Shown: positions 6,528-14,733, counted from the first letter of the stretch. The stretch: 16,711 nt of DNA from HGM04593 sp964512955 (GCA_964512955.1 CAZEKX010000043.1:1-16711); one strand, 5' to 3'. Program-made: numbers and translations. Notes: generated by a model from the letters alone, not told the origin.

Positions 6528-7349
6528 ATGAGAACTTTTTTATACATAATAACTCTTGTAACGATAATTGCGTCTTGTAATAATTCTTCTAAGAGAGATA
6601 CCATAATAATTTCCGAGGAAAAACATGTAACGGATTCATTTATCATAATTAAAAAGAGCGAGAATTTTTCCATAGATAGTTTTATGTCCGGTTCGCCACA
6701 ACTTTCGGTAGAATTCAATATACACTGCTTTGTATCGAAAAACAAAGAACGAGAGTCTAATATAAACAACTCTGTCATTAATCACATTTTTGGATTCAAA
6801 GATATTTCTATAAAATTGGCAATGGATTCCTTTACTAATGCTATTAAAGAAGAATATATTCAATTGTGGCCAGAATATTACAACGAGAAGAATATCAATG
6901 GCGGAGATGGTGAATGGTTTAACTATAACTACAATATAATTTCGGAGATAACTGAAGGACGAAACAAAGTAATTAACTATTCCATTCACAATATATCGTA
7001 TACCGGAGGTCCACATGGTTCCGACTTTTACACATTTATAAATTTTGATCCCAAGAGTGGCAAGGAGATAAAATTGGACGATATATTCAAAAACAATTAT
7101 TACGAAGCATTAACAGACAGACTTATTGTTGCACTTGCAAAACAAAAAGGTGCAAAATCACAAGAAGAGTTACACGAAATGGGATATCTGGTATTAAATG
7201 ACATGTATCCTACTGACAATTTTATTTTGGGAAACGACAGTATAACATTCCACTATAACCATTACGACATAGCACCCTACGCTATGGGAGCCACAACGCT
7301 CTCCTTCTCATACGACGATTTAAAAGACTTACTAAAACATACAAAATAA
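6528..7349 (+). CDS. DUF3298 (RsiV-like) lipoprotein
   Basis: A 273-residue exported protein. The start MRTFLYIITLVTIIASC is a lipoprotein signal with lipobox IASC, so Cys17 would be lipidated. The C-terminal half shows the DUF3298 signature: SYTGGPHGSDFYTF, then FDPKSGKEIKLDDIF, and near the end NDSITFHYNHYDIAPYAMG. The region before it (about 40-150) fits the DUF4163-like part that often accompanies it. The fold is shared with the extracellular part of RsiV, an anti-sigma factor that binds lysozyme, but this protein has no cytoplasmic anti-sigma domain, so lysozyme binding should not be assumed. It is the first gene of the plus-strand operon and stops 6 bases before rsmG. Confidence 0.85.
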   Translation: MRTFLYIITLVTIIASCNNSSKRDTIIISEEKHVTDSFIIIKKSENFSIDSFMSGSPQLSVEFNIHCFVSKNKERESNINNSVINHIFGFKDISIKLAMDSFTNAIKEEYIQLWPEYYNEKNINGGDGEWFNYNYNIISEITEGRNKVINYSIHNISYTGGPHGSDFYTFINFDPKSGKEIKLDDIFKNNYYEALTDRLIVALAKQKGAKSQEELHEMGYLVLNDMYPTDNFILGNDSITFHYNHYDIAPYAMGATTLSFSYDDLKDLLKHTK

Positions 7350-7355
7350 AATACA

Positions 7356-7979
7356 ATGCAAATAATAGAAAAATATTTTCCAAATTTGAGCGACAAACAA
7401 AGAGAACAATTTGCTCTTTTATACGACCTATATTATAATTGGAACAACAAAATAAATGTTATATCCCGAAAAGATATAGAGAATCTATACCTTCACCATG
7501 TATTACATTCCCTTGCTATAACAAAGGTTATTAATTTTCGTCCCGGAACAACTATTATGGATATGGGATGCGGTGGCGGTTTTCCCGGAATACCGCTCGC
7601 TATTATGTTTCCCGAGGTAAGTTTTCATCTGGTAGACAGTATAGGTAAAAAAGTACGTGTTGCAACTGAGATTGCAAATGCAATAGGATTAGAAAATGTA
7701 AAAGCATCACACAGTCGAGCACAAGAAATTAAAGAGAAATACAGTTTTGTTGTCAGTCGTGCCGTAATGCAATTGCCTGAGTTGGTAAAGATTTGTCGTA
7801 AGAATATCAGCAAAGAACAGATTAACGCTTTACCAAACGGAATAATATGTCTTAAAGGTGGAGATATAAATGCCGAAATACATCCTTACAAAAACTTCGT
7901 GGAAGTTACAGATTTGGAGGATATATTTCAAGAAGAGTTCTTTAAGGATAAAAAAGTTGTTTATGTACCTATTGGATAA
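7356..7979 (+). CDS. rsmG: 16S rRNA (guanine-527-N7)-methyltransferase RsmG
   Basis: RsmG (GidB) uses S-adenosylmethionine to methylate G527 of 16S rRNA in the cytoplasm; loss gives low-level streptomycin resistance in other bacteria. The 207 residues match the family length. The N-terminus carries the typical LYDLYYNWNNKINVIS followed by HHVLHSLAI. The SAM-binding loop is at 68-80 (MDMGCGGGFPGIP). Asp94 (LVDS) is placed to bind the ribose, VSRAV is at 133-137 and KGGD at 166-169. It lies in the middle of an operon, 6 bases after the DUF3298 gene and 2 bases before the hydrolase gene, so translation is probably coupled. Confidence 0.96.
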   Translation: MQIIEKYFPNLSDKQREQFALLYDLYYNWNNKINVISRKDIENLYLHHVLHSLAITKVINFRPGTTIMDMGCGGGFPGIPLAIMFPEVSFHLVDSIGKKVRVATEIANAIGLENVKASHSRAQEIKEKYSFVVSRAVMQLPELVKICRKNISKEQINALPNGIICLKGGDINAEIHPYKNFVEVTDLEDIFQEEFFKDKKVVYVPIG

Positions 7980-7981
7980 TT

Positions 7982-8620
7982 ATGAAACTCAAAACATTTG
8001 TATTTAACCCCATACAAGTAAACTGTTACCTGCTTTGGGACGAAACAAAAGAGGCACTACTCATAGACTGCGGTTGCTTGTTCTCACACGAAAAAATGCA
8101 GTTGCAGCAGTTTATCGAAGAGAATGAATTAAAAATCACACAATATCTTAATACACACCTTCACTTCGACCACATATTTGGTAATCCGTTTGTAGAGAAG
8201 ATGTTTGGGATAAAAAGTAAAGCGAATGATGCCGATTGGACATGGGCAGAAAATATTTCGGAGCGTGTATCACGTTTCGGTTTGCGTTACGATGAACAAA
8301 TATCATTGCCGGAACAAGTTCTACACCATGGTGATATAATAAAATTTGGAAAACAGTCGGTAAAGGTGCTTGCTGTACCGGGACATTCACCCGGCAGCCT
8401 TGCCTACTATATACCGGAGCATAACATGGTATTTACAGGCGATGCGCTATTTCGCGACAGTGTTGGACGTACAGACTTCCCCGATTCCAACCATAGACAA
8501 CTGATAGAGAGTATTAAACAACAGTTGTTTACACTGCCCGATGAGACAATTGTATATCCGGGTCATGCAGAACCTACAAATATAGGATACGAAAAAGAGT
8601 ATAATTTTTATATAAAATAA
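7982..8620 (+). CDS. Metallo-beta-lactamase-fold hydrolase (glyoxalase II-like)
   Basis: A cytoplasmic zinc hydrolase of 212 residues. The metal-binding set is complete: His59, His61, Asp63 and His64 in THLHFDH, His135 in VPGHSPGS, bridging Asp154 in FTGDALF and His195 in YPGHAEPT. This arrangement is that of the glyoxalase II / YcbL group of thioester hydrolases. The length is closer to YcbL-like enzymes than to full glyoxalase II (about 250 residues with an extra helical substrate domain), and no glutathione-binding C-terminal domain is seen. The substrate is unknown. It starts 2 bases after rsmG and ends 23 bases before the M3 peptidase. Confidence 0.92.
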   Translation: MKLKTFVFNPIQVNCYLLWDETKEALLIDCGCLFSHEKMQLQQFIEENELKITQYLNTHLHFDHIFGNPFVEKMFGIKSKANDADWTWAENISERVSRFGLRYDEQISLPEQVLHHGDIIKFGKQSVKVLAVPGHSPGSLAYYIPEHNMVFTGDALFRDSVGRTDFPDSNHRQLIESIKQQLFTLPDETIVYPGHAEPTNIGYEKEYNFYIK

Positions 8621-8643
8621 GTATATTTCACAAACACATAATC

Positions 8644-10749
8644 ATGAATAAAATTTTATATTTATTTCTAACATCATTTGTTATGATTACAAACATTTCA
8701 TGCAACCCCAACGGTAAGGAAAATAGGTTATTATTGGAAAGTGAAGCACCTTTTGGTGCACCCGAATTCCATTTATATAATGTAACAGATTATAAGGAGG
8801 CATTCGAGACGAGTATTTCGGAGAAACGAAAAGAGATAAAAAGCATTATAGAGAACAAACAGGAACCCTCCTTCGAAAATACAATAGATGCATTGGAATT
8901 AAGTGGCAGAAACCTCAATAAAGTGTCTTCAATTTTTTTCAATCTTAATGAGAGTGATAATACACCTCAAATGACTGAGATTGGAAATGCAATAATACCA
9001 ATGCTAACAGAATTGTATGGTTATATATACATGAACGATTCCTTGTTTGCACGTATTAAAGTATTACATGAACAGAAGGAAACACTTGGTTTGACCGAAG
9101 AACAGCAAATGGTACTTGAGAAGTATTACCAACAATTTGTGCGAGGAGGTGCATTATTAAAAGGAGAAGAGAAAGCAAAACTTTTAGAGATAAATACACA
9201 GATAGGACTTGCACAAATTGAATTTGGCAACAATCTTTTGGCTGATAGTAAAGAGTTTAAATTAATTATTACAGATGAAAAAGATTTAAGCGGACTGCCT
9301 TTGGAGGTGCAGGAGTCTGCAAAAGATGCAGCAAAAGCCGAGAATCACGAAGGTTGGTTGTTTACACTCGACAAACCAAGTTGCATACCATTTCTACAAT
9401 ATGCCGACAACCGTGAACTACGTGAAAAGGTATACAAAGCATATTATGGACGTGGAAACAATAACAATAAAAATAATAATAAAGAGGTTATTAAGCGCAT
9501 ATTACAGTTGCGTAAACAAAAAGCCGAACTGTTAGGTTTTGAGACATTTGCCCACTTTATGCTCGATGAAAAGATGGCAAAGACTCCCGAGGCTGCCTAT
9601 GACTTATTGATGAGTATATGGAATCCTGCAATAGAACGTGCCAAAGAAGAGGCGAAAGCATTGCAAGAGATTATTGATACAGAAGGTGGCGATTTTAAAT
9701 TAGAAGGATGGGACTGGTTCTATTATACCGAGAAATTGCGTAAAACAAAGTATGCATTAAACGATGCCGATATAAAACCATACTTCGCTTTAGAAAATGT
9801 GCTTGCCGGGGCATTTGACTGTGCAAACAAACTTTATGGTGTTAAATTCGTAGAACGCAACGATATACCGGTATATCACCCCGAAGTAAAAACATACGAG
9901 GTCCTCGATAGAGACAATGCTCATTTGGCAATATTCTATGCAGATTTTTTTCCAAGAGCATCGAAACGTCAAGGGGCATGGATGACAAACTATGTAAACC
10001 AACTTAATATAGGTGGAAAAGATATACGCCCAATGGTTGTGAATGTGTGCAACTTCACTGCTCCTTCGGGTGATACTCCCGCATTGTTGAATATCGACGA
10101 GACTCGTACCTTGTTCCACGAGTTTGGGCATGCATTACATGGAATGCTCACACAGACACACTACCCCGCAGTAAGTGGTACAAATGTAAAACACGACTTT
10201 GTTGAACTTTTCTCACAGATAAACGAAAAATGGGCCGTTGCTCCCGAGGTTATGCGTACATATGCCAAACACTACAAAACAGGTGAAGTTATTCCCGATT
10301 CTCTTATAGAGAAGATGCAACGCAGTTCGCACTTCAATTCCGGATTCGAGACAAGCGAACTTGTTGCAGCGGCTATACTTGACCTTAAGATGCATCTTGT
10401 AGAAGATTATAGCAATTTCGATTGCAACGATTTTGAGGACGATGTACGCAAAACATTAAACTTTATCTCCGAAATTGAGTATCGTTATTGCAGCACTAAT
10501 TTTGCGCACATCTTCAGTGGTGAATATGCTGTGGGATATTATGCCTACTTGTGGGCAGAAGTCCTGGACTGCGATGCGTTTGAACTCTTTGAGGAGCGTG
10601 GCTTGTTCGATGCAGAAACGGCGTGTGGTTTTAAACAACTTTTACAGATGGGTGGTAGCAAAGAACCTATGAAGGAATACAGAAAATTCAGAGGAACCGA
10701 CCCAAATCCGGCTGCACTATTACGTGAAAGAGGACTTATAAAAGAATAG
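8644..10749 (+). CDS. M3 family zinc metallopeptidase (Dcp/oligopeptidase A-like), probably exported
   Basis: A 701-residue peptidase of the M3 (thimet oligopeptidase) family, close to peptidyl-dipeptidase Dcp, which removes dipeptides from the C-terminus of short peptides. The zinc site is HEFGH at 492-496 with the third ligand Glu521 in DFVELFSQ. The substrate-closing loop with Gly and Tyr is at the C-terminus (FSGEYAVGYYAYLWAEV). The N-terminus (MNKILYLFLTSFVMITNISC) looks like a lipoprotein signal with Cys20, though Asn at -3 is a weak lipobox. Export would fit periplasmic peptide recycling. An Asn-rich run (272-279, AAT/AAC codons) lies in a surface loop. It is preceded by 23 bases of spacer and followed 4 bases later by the C-GCAxxG-C-C gene. 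Confidence 0.95.
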   Translation: MNKILYLFLTSFVMITNISCNPNGKENRLLLESEAPFGAPEFHLYNVTDYKEAFETSISEKRKEIKSIIENKQEPSFENTIDALELSGRNLNKVSSIFFNLNESDNTPQMTEIGNAIIPMLTELYGYIYMNDSLFARIKVLHEQKETLGLTEEQQMVLEKYYQQFVRGGALLKGEEKAKLLEINTQIGLAQIEFGNNLLADSKEFKLIITDEKDLSGLPLEVQESAKDAAKAENHEGWLFTLDKPSCIPFLQYADNRELREKVYKAYYGRGNNNNKNNNKEVIKRILQLRKQKAELLGFETFAHFMLDEKMAKTPEAAYDLLMSIWNPAIERAKEEAKALQEIIDTEGGDFKLEGWDWFYYTEKLRKTKYALNDADIKPYFALENVLAGAFDCANKLYGVKFVERNDIPVYHPEVKTYEVLDRDNAHLAIFYADFFPRASKRQGAWMTNYVNQLNIGGKDIRPMVVNVCNFTAPSGDTPALLNIDETRTLFHEFGHALHGMLTQTHYPAVSGTNVKHDFVELFSQINEKWAVAPEVMRTYAKHYKTGEVIPDSLIEKMQRSSHFNSGFETSELVAAAILDLKMHLVEDYSNFDCNDFEDDVRKTLNFISEIEYRYCSTNFAHIFSGEYAVGYYAYLWAEVLDCDAFELFEERGLFDAETACGFKQLLQMGGSKEPMKEYRKFRGTDPNPAALLRERGLIKE

Positions 10750-10753
10750 AATT

Positions 10754-11212
10754 ATGGAAAGCAGAGTAGAAACAGCAATAGCACTGTTTAAAGAGGGATA
10801 TAACTGCTCGCAGTCGGTAGTGGCGGCATATGCCGACATGTACGGATTTACTCGTGAGCAAGCCTTAAAGATGTCTGCATCTTTCGGTGGCGGAATAGGA
10901 CGTATGAGACAGACATGTGGAGCGGCATGCGGGCTGTTCATTCTTGCAGGATTGGAGACGGGATGCACTGATGGTGAAAACAGAGAAGGGAAAGAGGCAA
11001 ATTATAAACTTGTTCAGGAATTTGCCGAAGAGTTTAAGAAACGTAACGGTTCTATTGTTTGTGGTGAATTGTTAGGACTTACAAAAAACAGATCAATTTC
11101 CACTACCCCCGAAGAACGTACAGCCGAATATTACAAAAAACGTCCATGTGTTAAAATGGTGGAAGAGGCCGCAAAAATTTGGGAAGAATATTTGAAAAAT
11201 CGCAATAAATAG
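10754..11212 (+). CDS. C-GCAxxG-C-C family protein
   Basis: A 152-residue cytoplasmic protein of the C_GCAxxG_C_C family, a group with conserved spaced cysteines thought to have a redox or metal role; the function is not established. The expected elements are present: Cys18 in NCSQSV, GGGIGRMRQ then Cys55-Gly-Ala-Ala-Cys59-Gly, Cys103 in VCGELLG and Cys132 in RPCVKMV. Cys71 is an extra. It is the last gene of the plus-strand operon, starting 4 bases after the M3 peptidase stop. A T-rich stretch follows its stop but I see no strong hairpin, so some read-through into the next gene is possible. Confidence 0.92.
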   Translation: MESRVETAIALFKEGYNCSQSVVAAYADMYGFTREQALKMSASFGGGIGRMRQTCGAACGLFILAGLETGCTDGENREGKEANYKLVQEFAEEFKKRNGSIVCGELLGLTKNRSISTTPEERTAEYYKKRPCVKMVEEAAKIWEEYLKNRNK

Positions 11213-11252
11213 TGTTTTTTTATTAAAATACGTTGAAATTCACCTCTTTTCA

Positions 11253-11282
11253 TTGATTTATTAAAAAAAAGTCGTACCTTTG
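11253..11282 (+). promoter_or_regulatory. Strong Bacteroidetes promoter of the winged-helix gene
   Basis: TTG at 11253-11255, 19 bases, then TACCTTTG at 11275-11282 match the TTTG-N19-21-TAnnTTTG consensus closely. Transcription would begin near 11289, leaving an untranslated leader of about 109 nt. This is one of the two best promoter matches in the window. Confidence 0.8.
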
Positions 11283-11288
11283 CAACCG

Positions 11289-11397
11289 TTTTAGAAAAAC
11301 AGTGTAAGAAACTGTTTTTAGAAGGTCTAAAACAGTGATATTAAGCAAGAATATTGCTAATGTATTGTAAACAATATAAAGTGTTGAATTTAAAAAA
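11289..11397 (+). promoter_or_regulatory. Structured 5' leader with alternative hairpins
   Basis: Arm AAAAACAGT (11295-11303) pairs with ACTGTTTTT (11311-11319, 7-nt loop). The second arm can instead pair with AAAACAGT (11329-11336), so two hairpins exclude each other. Two further hairpins follow: AGCAA/TTGCT (11344-11358) and TATTGT/ACAATA (11363-11376). No known riboswitch class is recognised. It may control expression of the winged-helix gene by attenuation or protein binding, or only protect the message. Confidence 0.4.
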
Positions 11398-11604
11398 ATG
11401 ATTATGATTACAGAACAAACTGGCGAGTTTGCAGGTCGCATTTGGAATGCCCTCAATGAAACAGAAGGTCTTACACTCAAAGAGATCAAAAAAGCAACAA
11501 AATTGAAAGATAAAGAACTTTACTTGGGTCTTGGTTGGCTTCTTCGCGAGGATAAAATATTCTCGGGTATGGCAAACGAGGAGGAAATCTTCGCTCTTAA
11601 GTAA
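11398..11604 (+). CDS. Small winged helix-turn-helix protein (DUF2582-like)
   Basis: A 68-residue protein made almost entirely of one winged-helix domain: helix 1 (about 6-18, TGEFAGRIWNALNE), then GLTLKEIKKATKLKDKELYLGLGWLLREDKI with the recognition helix at about 38-50, and a short wing ending in EEEIFALK. This matches the stand-alone winged-helix family (PF10771/DUF2582) common in Bacteroidetes, whose target is unknown. The gene is monocistronic, with its own strong promoter and an 18-bp terminator after the stop, and a long leader. Two alternative Met codons (11398 and 11404) are possible starts; the first is used here. The absence of any sensor domain suggests either an abundant nucleoid-type protein or a partner-dependent regulator. 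Confidence 0.85.
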   Translation: MIMITEQTGEFAGRIWNALNETEGLTLKEIKKATKLKDKELYLGLGWLLREDKIFSGMANEEEIFALK

Positions 11605-11620
11605 GAATTTCTTTTAAAAT

Positions 11621-11659
11621 AAAAAAATATCGGTAATCCTTGATTACCGATATTTTTTT
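11621..11659. terminator. 18-bp bidirectional terminator
   Basis: Bases 11621-11638 pair perfectly with 11642-11659 around a 3-nt loop; the core is ATCGGTAATC/GATTACCGAT with A7 on one side and T8 on the other. It lies 16 bases after the winged-helix gene (plus) and 11 bases after the stop of the phospholipase D-like gene (minus), and has a T-tract in both directions. Confidence 0.92.
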
Positions 11660-11670
11660 TATACACTCAT

Positions 11671-12924
11671 TTACATAAAAGGAGTCAGTAAATTTCCTAA
11701 CCAACCACAGAATTTTCTCCACCACGAACGTTTCTTCCACTCTTCGTGAGTGAGTTTATGCGATTCACGTTTGTCCTCATTATAATACTGCAACAGTTCG
11801 TCGGCATCATCTTTGCCAAAAATAAACAAATTGCTTTCGTAATCGTAACAAAGACTGCGACTATTGAGATTGGTTGAGCCAATGGTTGTCAATTTTCCAT
11901 CGACTGTCATAACTTTGGAGTGATTGAATCCTCCGTCGTACATATAAATATCGGCACCCTTTTTCATAAGTTTGTATGCCACATAATGTGTTGCATCGGG
12001 AGTAAACGGAATATCCGATTTAGTGGATACCATTATCTCAACCTTTACACTATCTTTAAGTGCCTTTTCTATTGCTCGTCGTACTCGCTTGGTAGGAACA
12101 AAGTATGGACTTATTAGTTGTACACTGTCTTTTGCAGCATTTATGGCATTTGCATATACATAACGCATCTGTTCTCCATTGCGTGTAGGCCACCTGTCAA
12201 CAACAGCAATATCGGCATCACCTTTTAATGAATGAACAGGGTAATATTCCTCACCGCCTATAGACTGTTCTGTTTCACGATTCCACATGGCAAGAAATAT
12301 CTTTTGCAACTCATTTACCACCTCACCTTCAACGCGTGCGTGCATATCGCGCCATTCACCTATACCCTCAAGACCTGTAAGATAATAATCGGCAACGTTT
12401 ATTCCTCCGGTGTAACCTATTTTTCCATCAATAACAACTATTTTTCTATGGTCTCTATGATATGCATGATTCAGCCATGGAAATTTTATAGGGTCGAACT
12501 TCACTATTTCAATACCTTTTTCACGAATCTCTTTTAAATGTCTCTTTTTTAAAGGTCTATTGTTTGACATATTGCCAAAGGCATCGAACATAGCACGAAC
12601 CTCAACTCCTTCGGCAGCTTTTTCGGCAAGGAGAGTTATTAGAACTTCATTTATTGAGTCGTTTCTAAAATTGAAATATTCGAGATGAACATGATGTTTT
12701 GCTGCACGAATATCGCGGAACATACGCTCAAACTTTGCATGCCCGCCATTGAGAATATCAACTTTGTTTCCTTTGGTAACTGCTATACCTTGTTCATGAA
12801 GATAATTAGAAAAAGCAGTATCGGAACTTGCATAATCGTTGCGTTCTATTGCATAGAAACTACTCTTGCAAGAGAACAAGAGAACAACGATGGCAATTAT
12901 AGAAAGAAATTTTAGTATTCGCAT
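11671..12924 (-). CDS. Cardiolipin synthase-like phospholipase D protein with lipoprotein signal
   Basis: A transphosphatidylase of the PLD superfamily, which joins two phosphatidylglycerols, or a related pair, into cardiolipin. The chosen start at 12924 gives 417 residues and a clean lipoprotein signal (MRILKFLSIIAIVVLLFSC, Cys19). An in-frame Met at 12999 would add 25 residues but overlaps both the promoter box and the upstream terminator, so it is rejected. Two HKD motifs are complete: His159, Lys161 and Asp166 (HRKIVVID), and His335, Lys337 and Asp342 (HSKVMTVD), each followed by a Gly-Gly or Gly-Ser (GYTGGIN, TIGSTNLNSRS). The paired N-terminal membrane spans of ClsA are missing and replaced by the lipid anchor. 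A phospholipase D acting on other lipids cannot be excluded. It is monocistronic, with a terminator on each side. Confidence 0.9.
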   Translation of the reverse strand: MRILKFLSIIAIVVLLFSCKSSFYAIERNDYASSDTAFSNYLHEQGIAVTKGNKVDILNGGHAKFERMFRDIRAAKHHVHLEYFNFRNDSINEVLITLLAEKAAEGVEVRAMFDAFGNMSNNRPLKKRHLKEIREKGIEIVKFDPIKFPWLNHAYHRDHRKIVVIDGKIGYTGGINVADYYLTGLEGIGEWRDMHARVEGEVVNELQKIFLAMWNRETEQSIGGEEYYPVHSLKGDADIAVVDRWPTRNGEQMRYVYANAINAAKDSVQLISPYFVPTKRVRRAIEKALKDSVKVEIMVSTKSDIPFTPDATHYVAYKLMKKGADIYMYDGGFNHSKVMTVDGKLTTIGSTNLNSRSLCYDYESNLFIFGKDDADELLQYYNEDKRESHKLTHEEWKKRSWWRKFCGWLGNLLTPFM

Positions 12925-12944
12925 AATCTTTTCAATTCCGACCG

Positions 12945-12952
12945 CGAATATA
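12945..12952 (-). promoter_or_regulatory. -7 box TATATTCG of the cardiolipin synthase-like gene
   Basis: The complement of 12945-12952 is TATATTCG, identical to the -7 box of the HtrA gene. A TTTG at the right distance is not seen. It would start transcription near 12938, only about 14 bases before the ATG at 12924, which supports that start. Confidence 0.45.
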
Positions 12953-12997
12953 CAAAAAAACAAACGAAGAGGAATAAACAGATAAGATGTATTTACC

Positions 12998-13038
12998 ATT
13001 GTAGCATATATTTAATATTATTAAACATACGCTACAAT
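12998..13038 (-). terminator. 19-bp hairpin after the acyl ligase gene
   Basis: Bases 12998-13016 and 13020-13038 form an inverted repeat around a 3-nt loop, with two differences that become G-U pairs in the minus-strand transcript but A-C mismatches in the plus-strand one. This points to function on the minus strand, 7 bases after the stop of the ligase gene at 13046. There is no clear T-tract. Confidence 0.7.
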
Positions 13039-13045
13039 AGACTTC

Positions 13046-14689
13046 TTATGAATACATAAAACGTTTTATACTGCCTTTGGGAGTTTTAGCAAAAGATTCA
13101 TCCCTTAACTCGTAAGCAGAAACCTGTGCATGAATAGGTATTGAAGCATTCAGTACTTCTAAATTTCTATTCATTATATCGGCAAGCGTTGTCGAAGAAA
13201 CATGTTCGGAAACAAGTTGTTCTACGTTTGGAACTATTATTGCAACAAATTTCTCGCCACGTTGTACAATTATTGATTCTGCCACGTATGGTAATGCATT
13301 AAGTTTAACCTCTATTTCCTCGGGGTACACATTCTCGCCATTACTTGCCAAAAGCATACTCTTGCAGCGTCCCACAAGGAACAAGGTATTATCCTTATCT
13401 ATAATTCCCAAGTCTCCTGTACGGAACCACCCATCTTTTGTAAACACCTGTTTGTCTGCCTCGGGATTCTTGTAATACCCCGAAAATGTATTTGCACCCT
13501 TAACCCACAACTCACCAACAGTATTTTGAGGATCGGGAGACTCTATATGTGTTTCAACACGCTTAACAACCTCGCCGCACGATTTTAGTTTATACTTTCC
13601 TACGGAACCTAATGTTATTAATGGAGCACATTCTGTCATTCCATATCCTGTAATAAGTGGTAATTCCAACTTAAGCGCAAGTAATTGTTCGAGTTGTTCG
13701 GGGATTGCTGCACCTCCGGTCATAATAACCTCGCAATTACCTCCCAAATAGGACATCATTATGGTTCGTAAAGCCCTACAATATTCGGGATGTGATTTGT
13801 AGTCGGAGAGACGCGATTTACCGGTTTTGCTATGTACAAATTCTCCTATGATAAAGTCGGTCATTTTACTCAACACAAGAGGTACCATAATGAGCATACG
13901 AGGGTGCACTTCTTGTATTGCATCTTTTAGTATCGACGGTGCCGGAAGACGTCCTAATACCGTTACGTGCATACCTACCGAAAGAGTTGTAATCATATCA
14001 AAAGTCATACCAAATATATGTGCAAAAGGCAACACACTAAGATATGCTTCACCACAATAATACGGTAGGCTTTCTGGTAATATGCTGACATTACTGCTTA
14101 TATTACCCAACGAGAGCATTACACCTTTTGGAACACCTGTTGAGCCTGATGTATAATTCAAGCAACATAAATCGTCCATTCCGGTATTTGCGTATTCTAC
14201 ATTTTCAGGCGAAAAACCGTTGGGATAATGTTCTGCAAGTAGTTGTTCACGATTAGCATATATATCGGAGAAATTACCACGCGAAGCAAGCAATTCCCTA
14301 CTCTTCATATCTATTACAGCAATAACTTGTGGCATTTCATCAAAGTTCATTCCGGCAAAAAGAGCCGGTTCTGTATATAGTATCTTGCTTTCTGAGTGGT
14401 TTGCAAACTTTTGAGCATCCGGTGCAGTAAATCCATGGAATAATTGACACGATACATAACCACCGGAAACAACCGCCATGAATGTTGTGGCCCAGTTTGC
14501 ACTACTTCGAGCATTGAGTGAGATTTTATCACCCGGTTGTAAACCGGCCTCCTTCCATACAAGGTGTAGAGTTGCAATCTCCTTGGCCAAATCGGCATAT
14601 GTTCTTGCAGTACATTTATAATCGTTTATTGCCGGATTGTTCCAACAACGTTTTACACTCTCTTCAAAAGTCTTTATAAAACTTCTCAT
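13046..14689 (-). CDS. AMP-forming fatty-acyl-CoA/ACP ligase
   Basis: An ANL-superfamily enzyme of 547 residues that activates a carboxylate, most likely a fatty acid, as acyl-AMP and passes it to CoA or another thiol. Seen in order: the P-loop YTSGSTGVPKG at 179-189, PFAHIFG at 221-227, TGYGMTECAPL at 347-357, WFRTGDLG at 421-428 and the hinge GRCKSMLLASNGENVYPEEIE (440-460). Most of these match long-chain fatty acid ligases. The C-terminal A10 region reads KTPKGSIKRF (535-544): Ser540 stands where the catalytic lysine of the usual GKIxR motif would align, with Lys538 and Lys542 nearby. It lies 200 bases downstream of the thioesterase on the same strand with its own -7 box and a hairpin after the stop. 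Substrate is inferred from neighbours and motifs. Confidence 0.92.
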   Translation of the reverse strand: MRSFIKTFEESVKRCWNNPAINDYKCTARTYADLAKEIATLHLVWKEAGLQPGDKISLNARSSANWATTFMAVVSGGYVSCQLFHGFTAPDAQKFANHSESKILYTEPALFAGMNFDEMPQVIAVIDMKSRELLASRGNFSDIYANREQLLAEHYPNGFSPENVEYANTGMDDLCCLNYTSGSTGVPKGVMLSLGNISSNVSILPESLPYYCGEAYLSVLPFAHIFGMTFDMITTLSVGMHVTVLGRLPAPSILKDAIQEVHPRMLIMVPLVLSKMTDFIIGEFVHSKTGKSRLSDYKSHPEYCRALRTIMMSYLGGNCEVIMTGGAAIPEQLEQLLALKLELPLITGYGMTECAPLITLGSVGKYKLKSCGEVVKRVETHIESPDPQNTVGELWVKGANTFSGYYKNPEADKQVFTKDGWFRTGDLGIIDKDNTLFLVGRCKSMLLASNGENVYPEEIEVKLNALPYVAESIIVQRGEKFVAIIVPNVEQLVSEHVSSTTLADIMNRNLEVLNASIPIHAQVSAYELRDESFAKTPKGSIKRFMYS

Positions 14690-14725
14690 TATATTAAATA
14701 ATTATAGGTATAGACAAAGTTTATG

Positions 14726-14733
14726 CAAAAATA
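14726..14733 (-). promoter_or_regulatory. -7 box TATTTTTG of the acyl ligase gene
   Basis: The complement of 14726-14733 is TATTTTTG, a full TAnnTTTG match 37 bases before the ATG at 14689. TTTG sequences occur upstream (complements of 14749-14752 and 14758-14761) but at 15 and 24 bases rather than 19-21. The rest of the 200-base gap toward the thioesterase is AT-rich and holds nothing else I can recognise apart from the terminator at 14854-14876. Confidence 0.5.

Noticed and set aside
6636..7016. Minus-strand 126-residue frame antisense to the DUF3298 gene
   Set aside because: It is a shadow of a gene with a clear lipobox and DUF3298 signature on the plus strand; the translation is Phe/Ile/Tyr-rich without recognisable domains.
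9326..9535. Overlapping plus-strand frame within the M3 peptidase as an internal gene or frameshift
   Set aside because: The peptidase frame is continuous and conserved through this stretch, so the second frame is a by-product of AT-rich sequence.
12925..12999. N-terminal extension of the cardiolipin synthase-like gene from an ATG at 12999
   Set aside because: The extra 25 codons overlap a -7 box and the arm of the ligase terminator, and they would bury the lipoprotein signal that starts at 12924.
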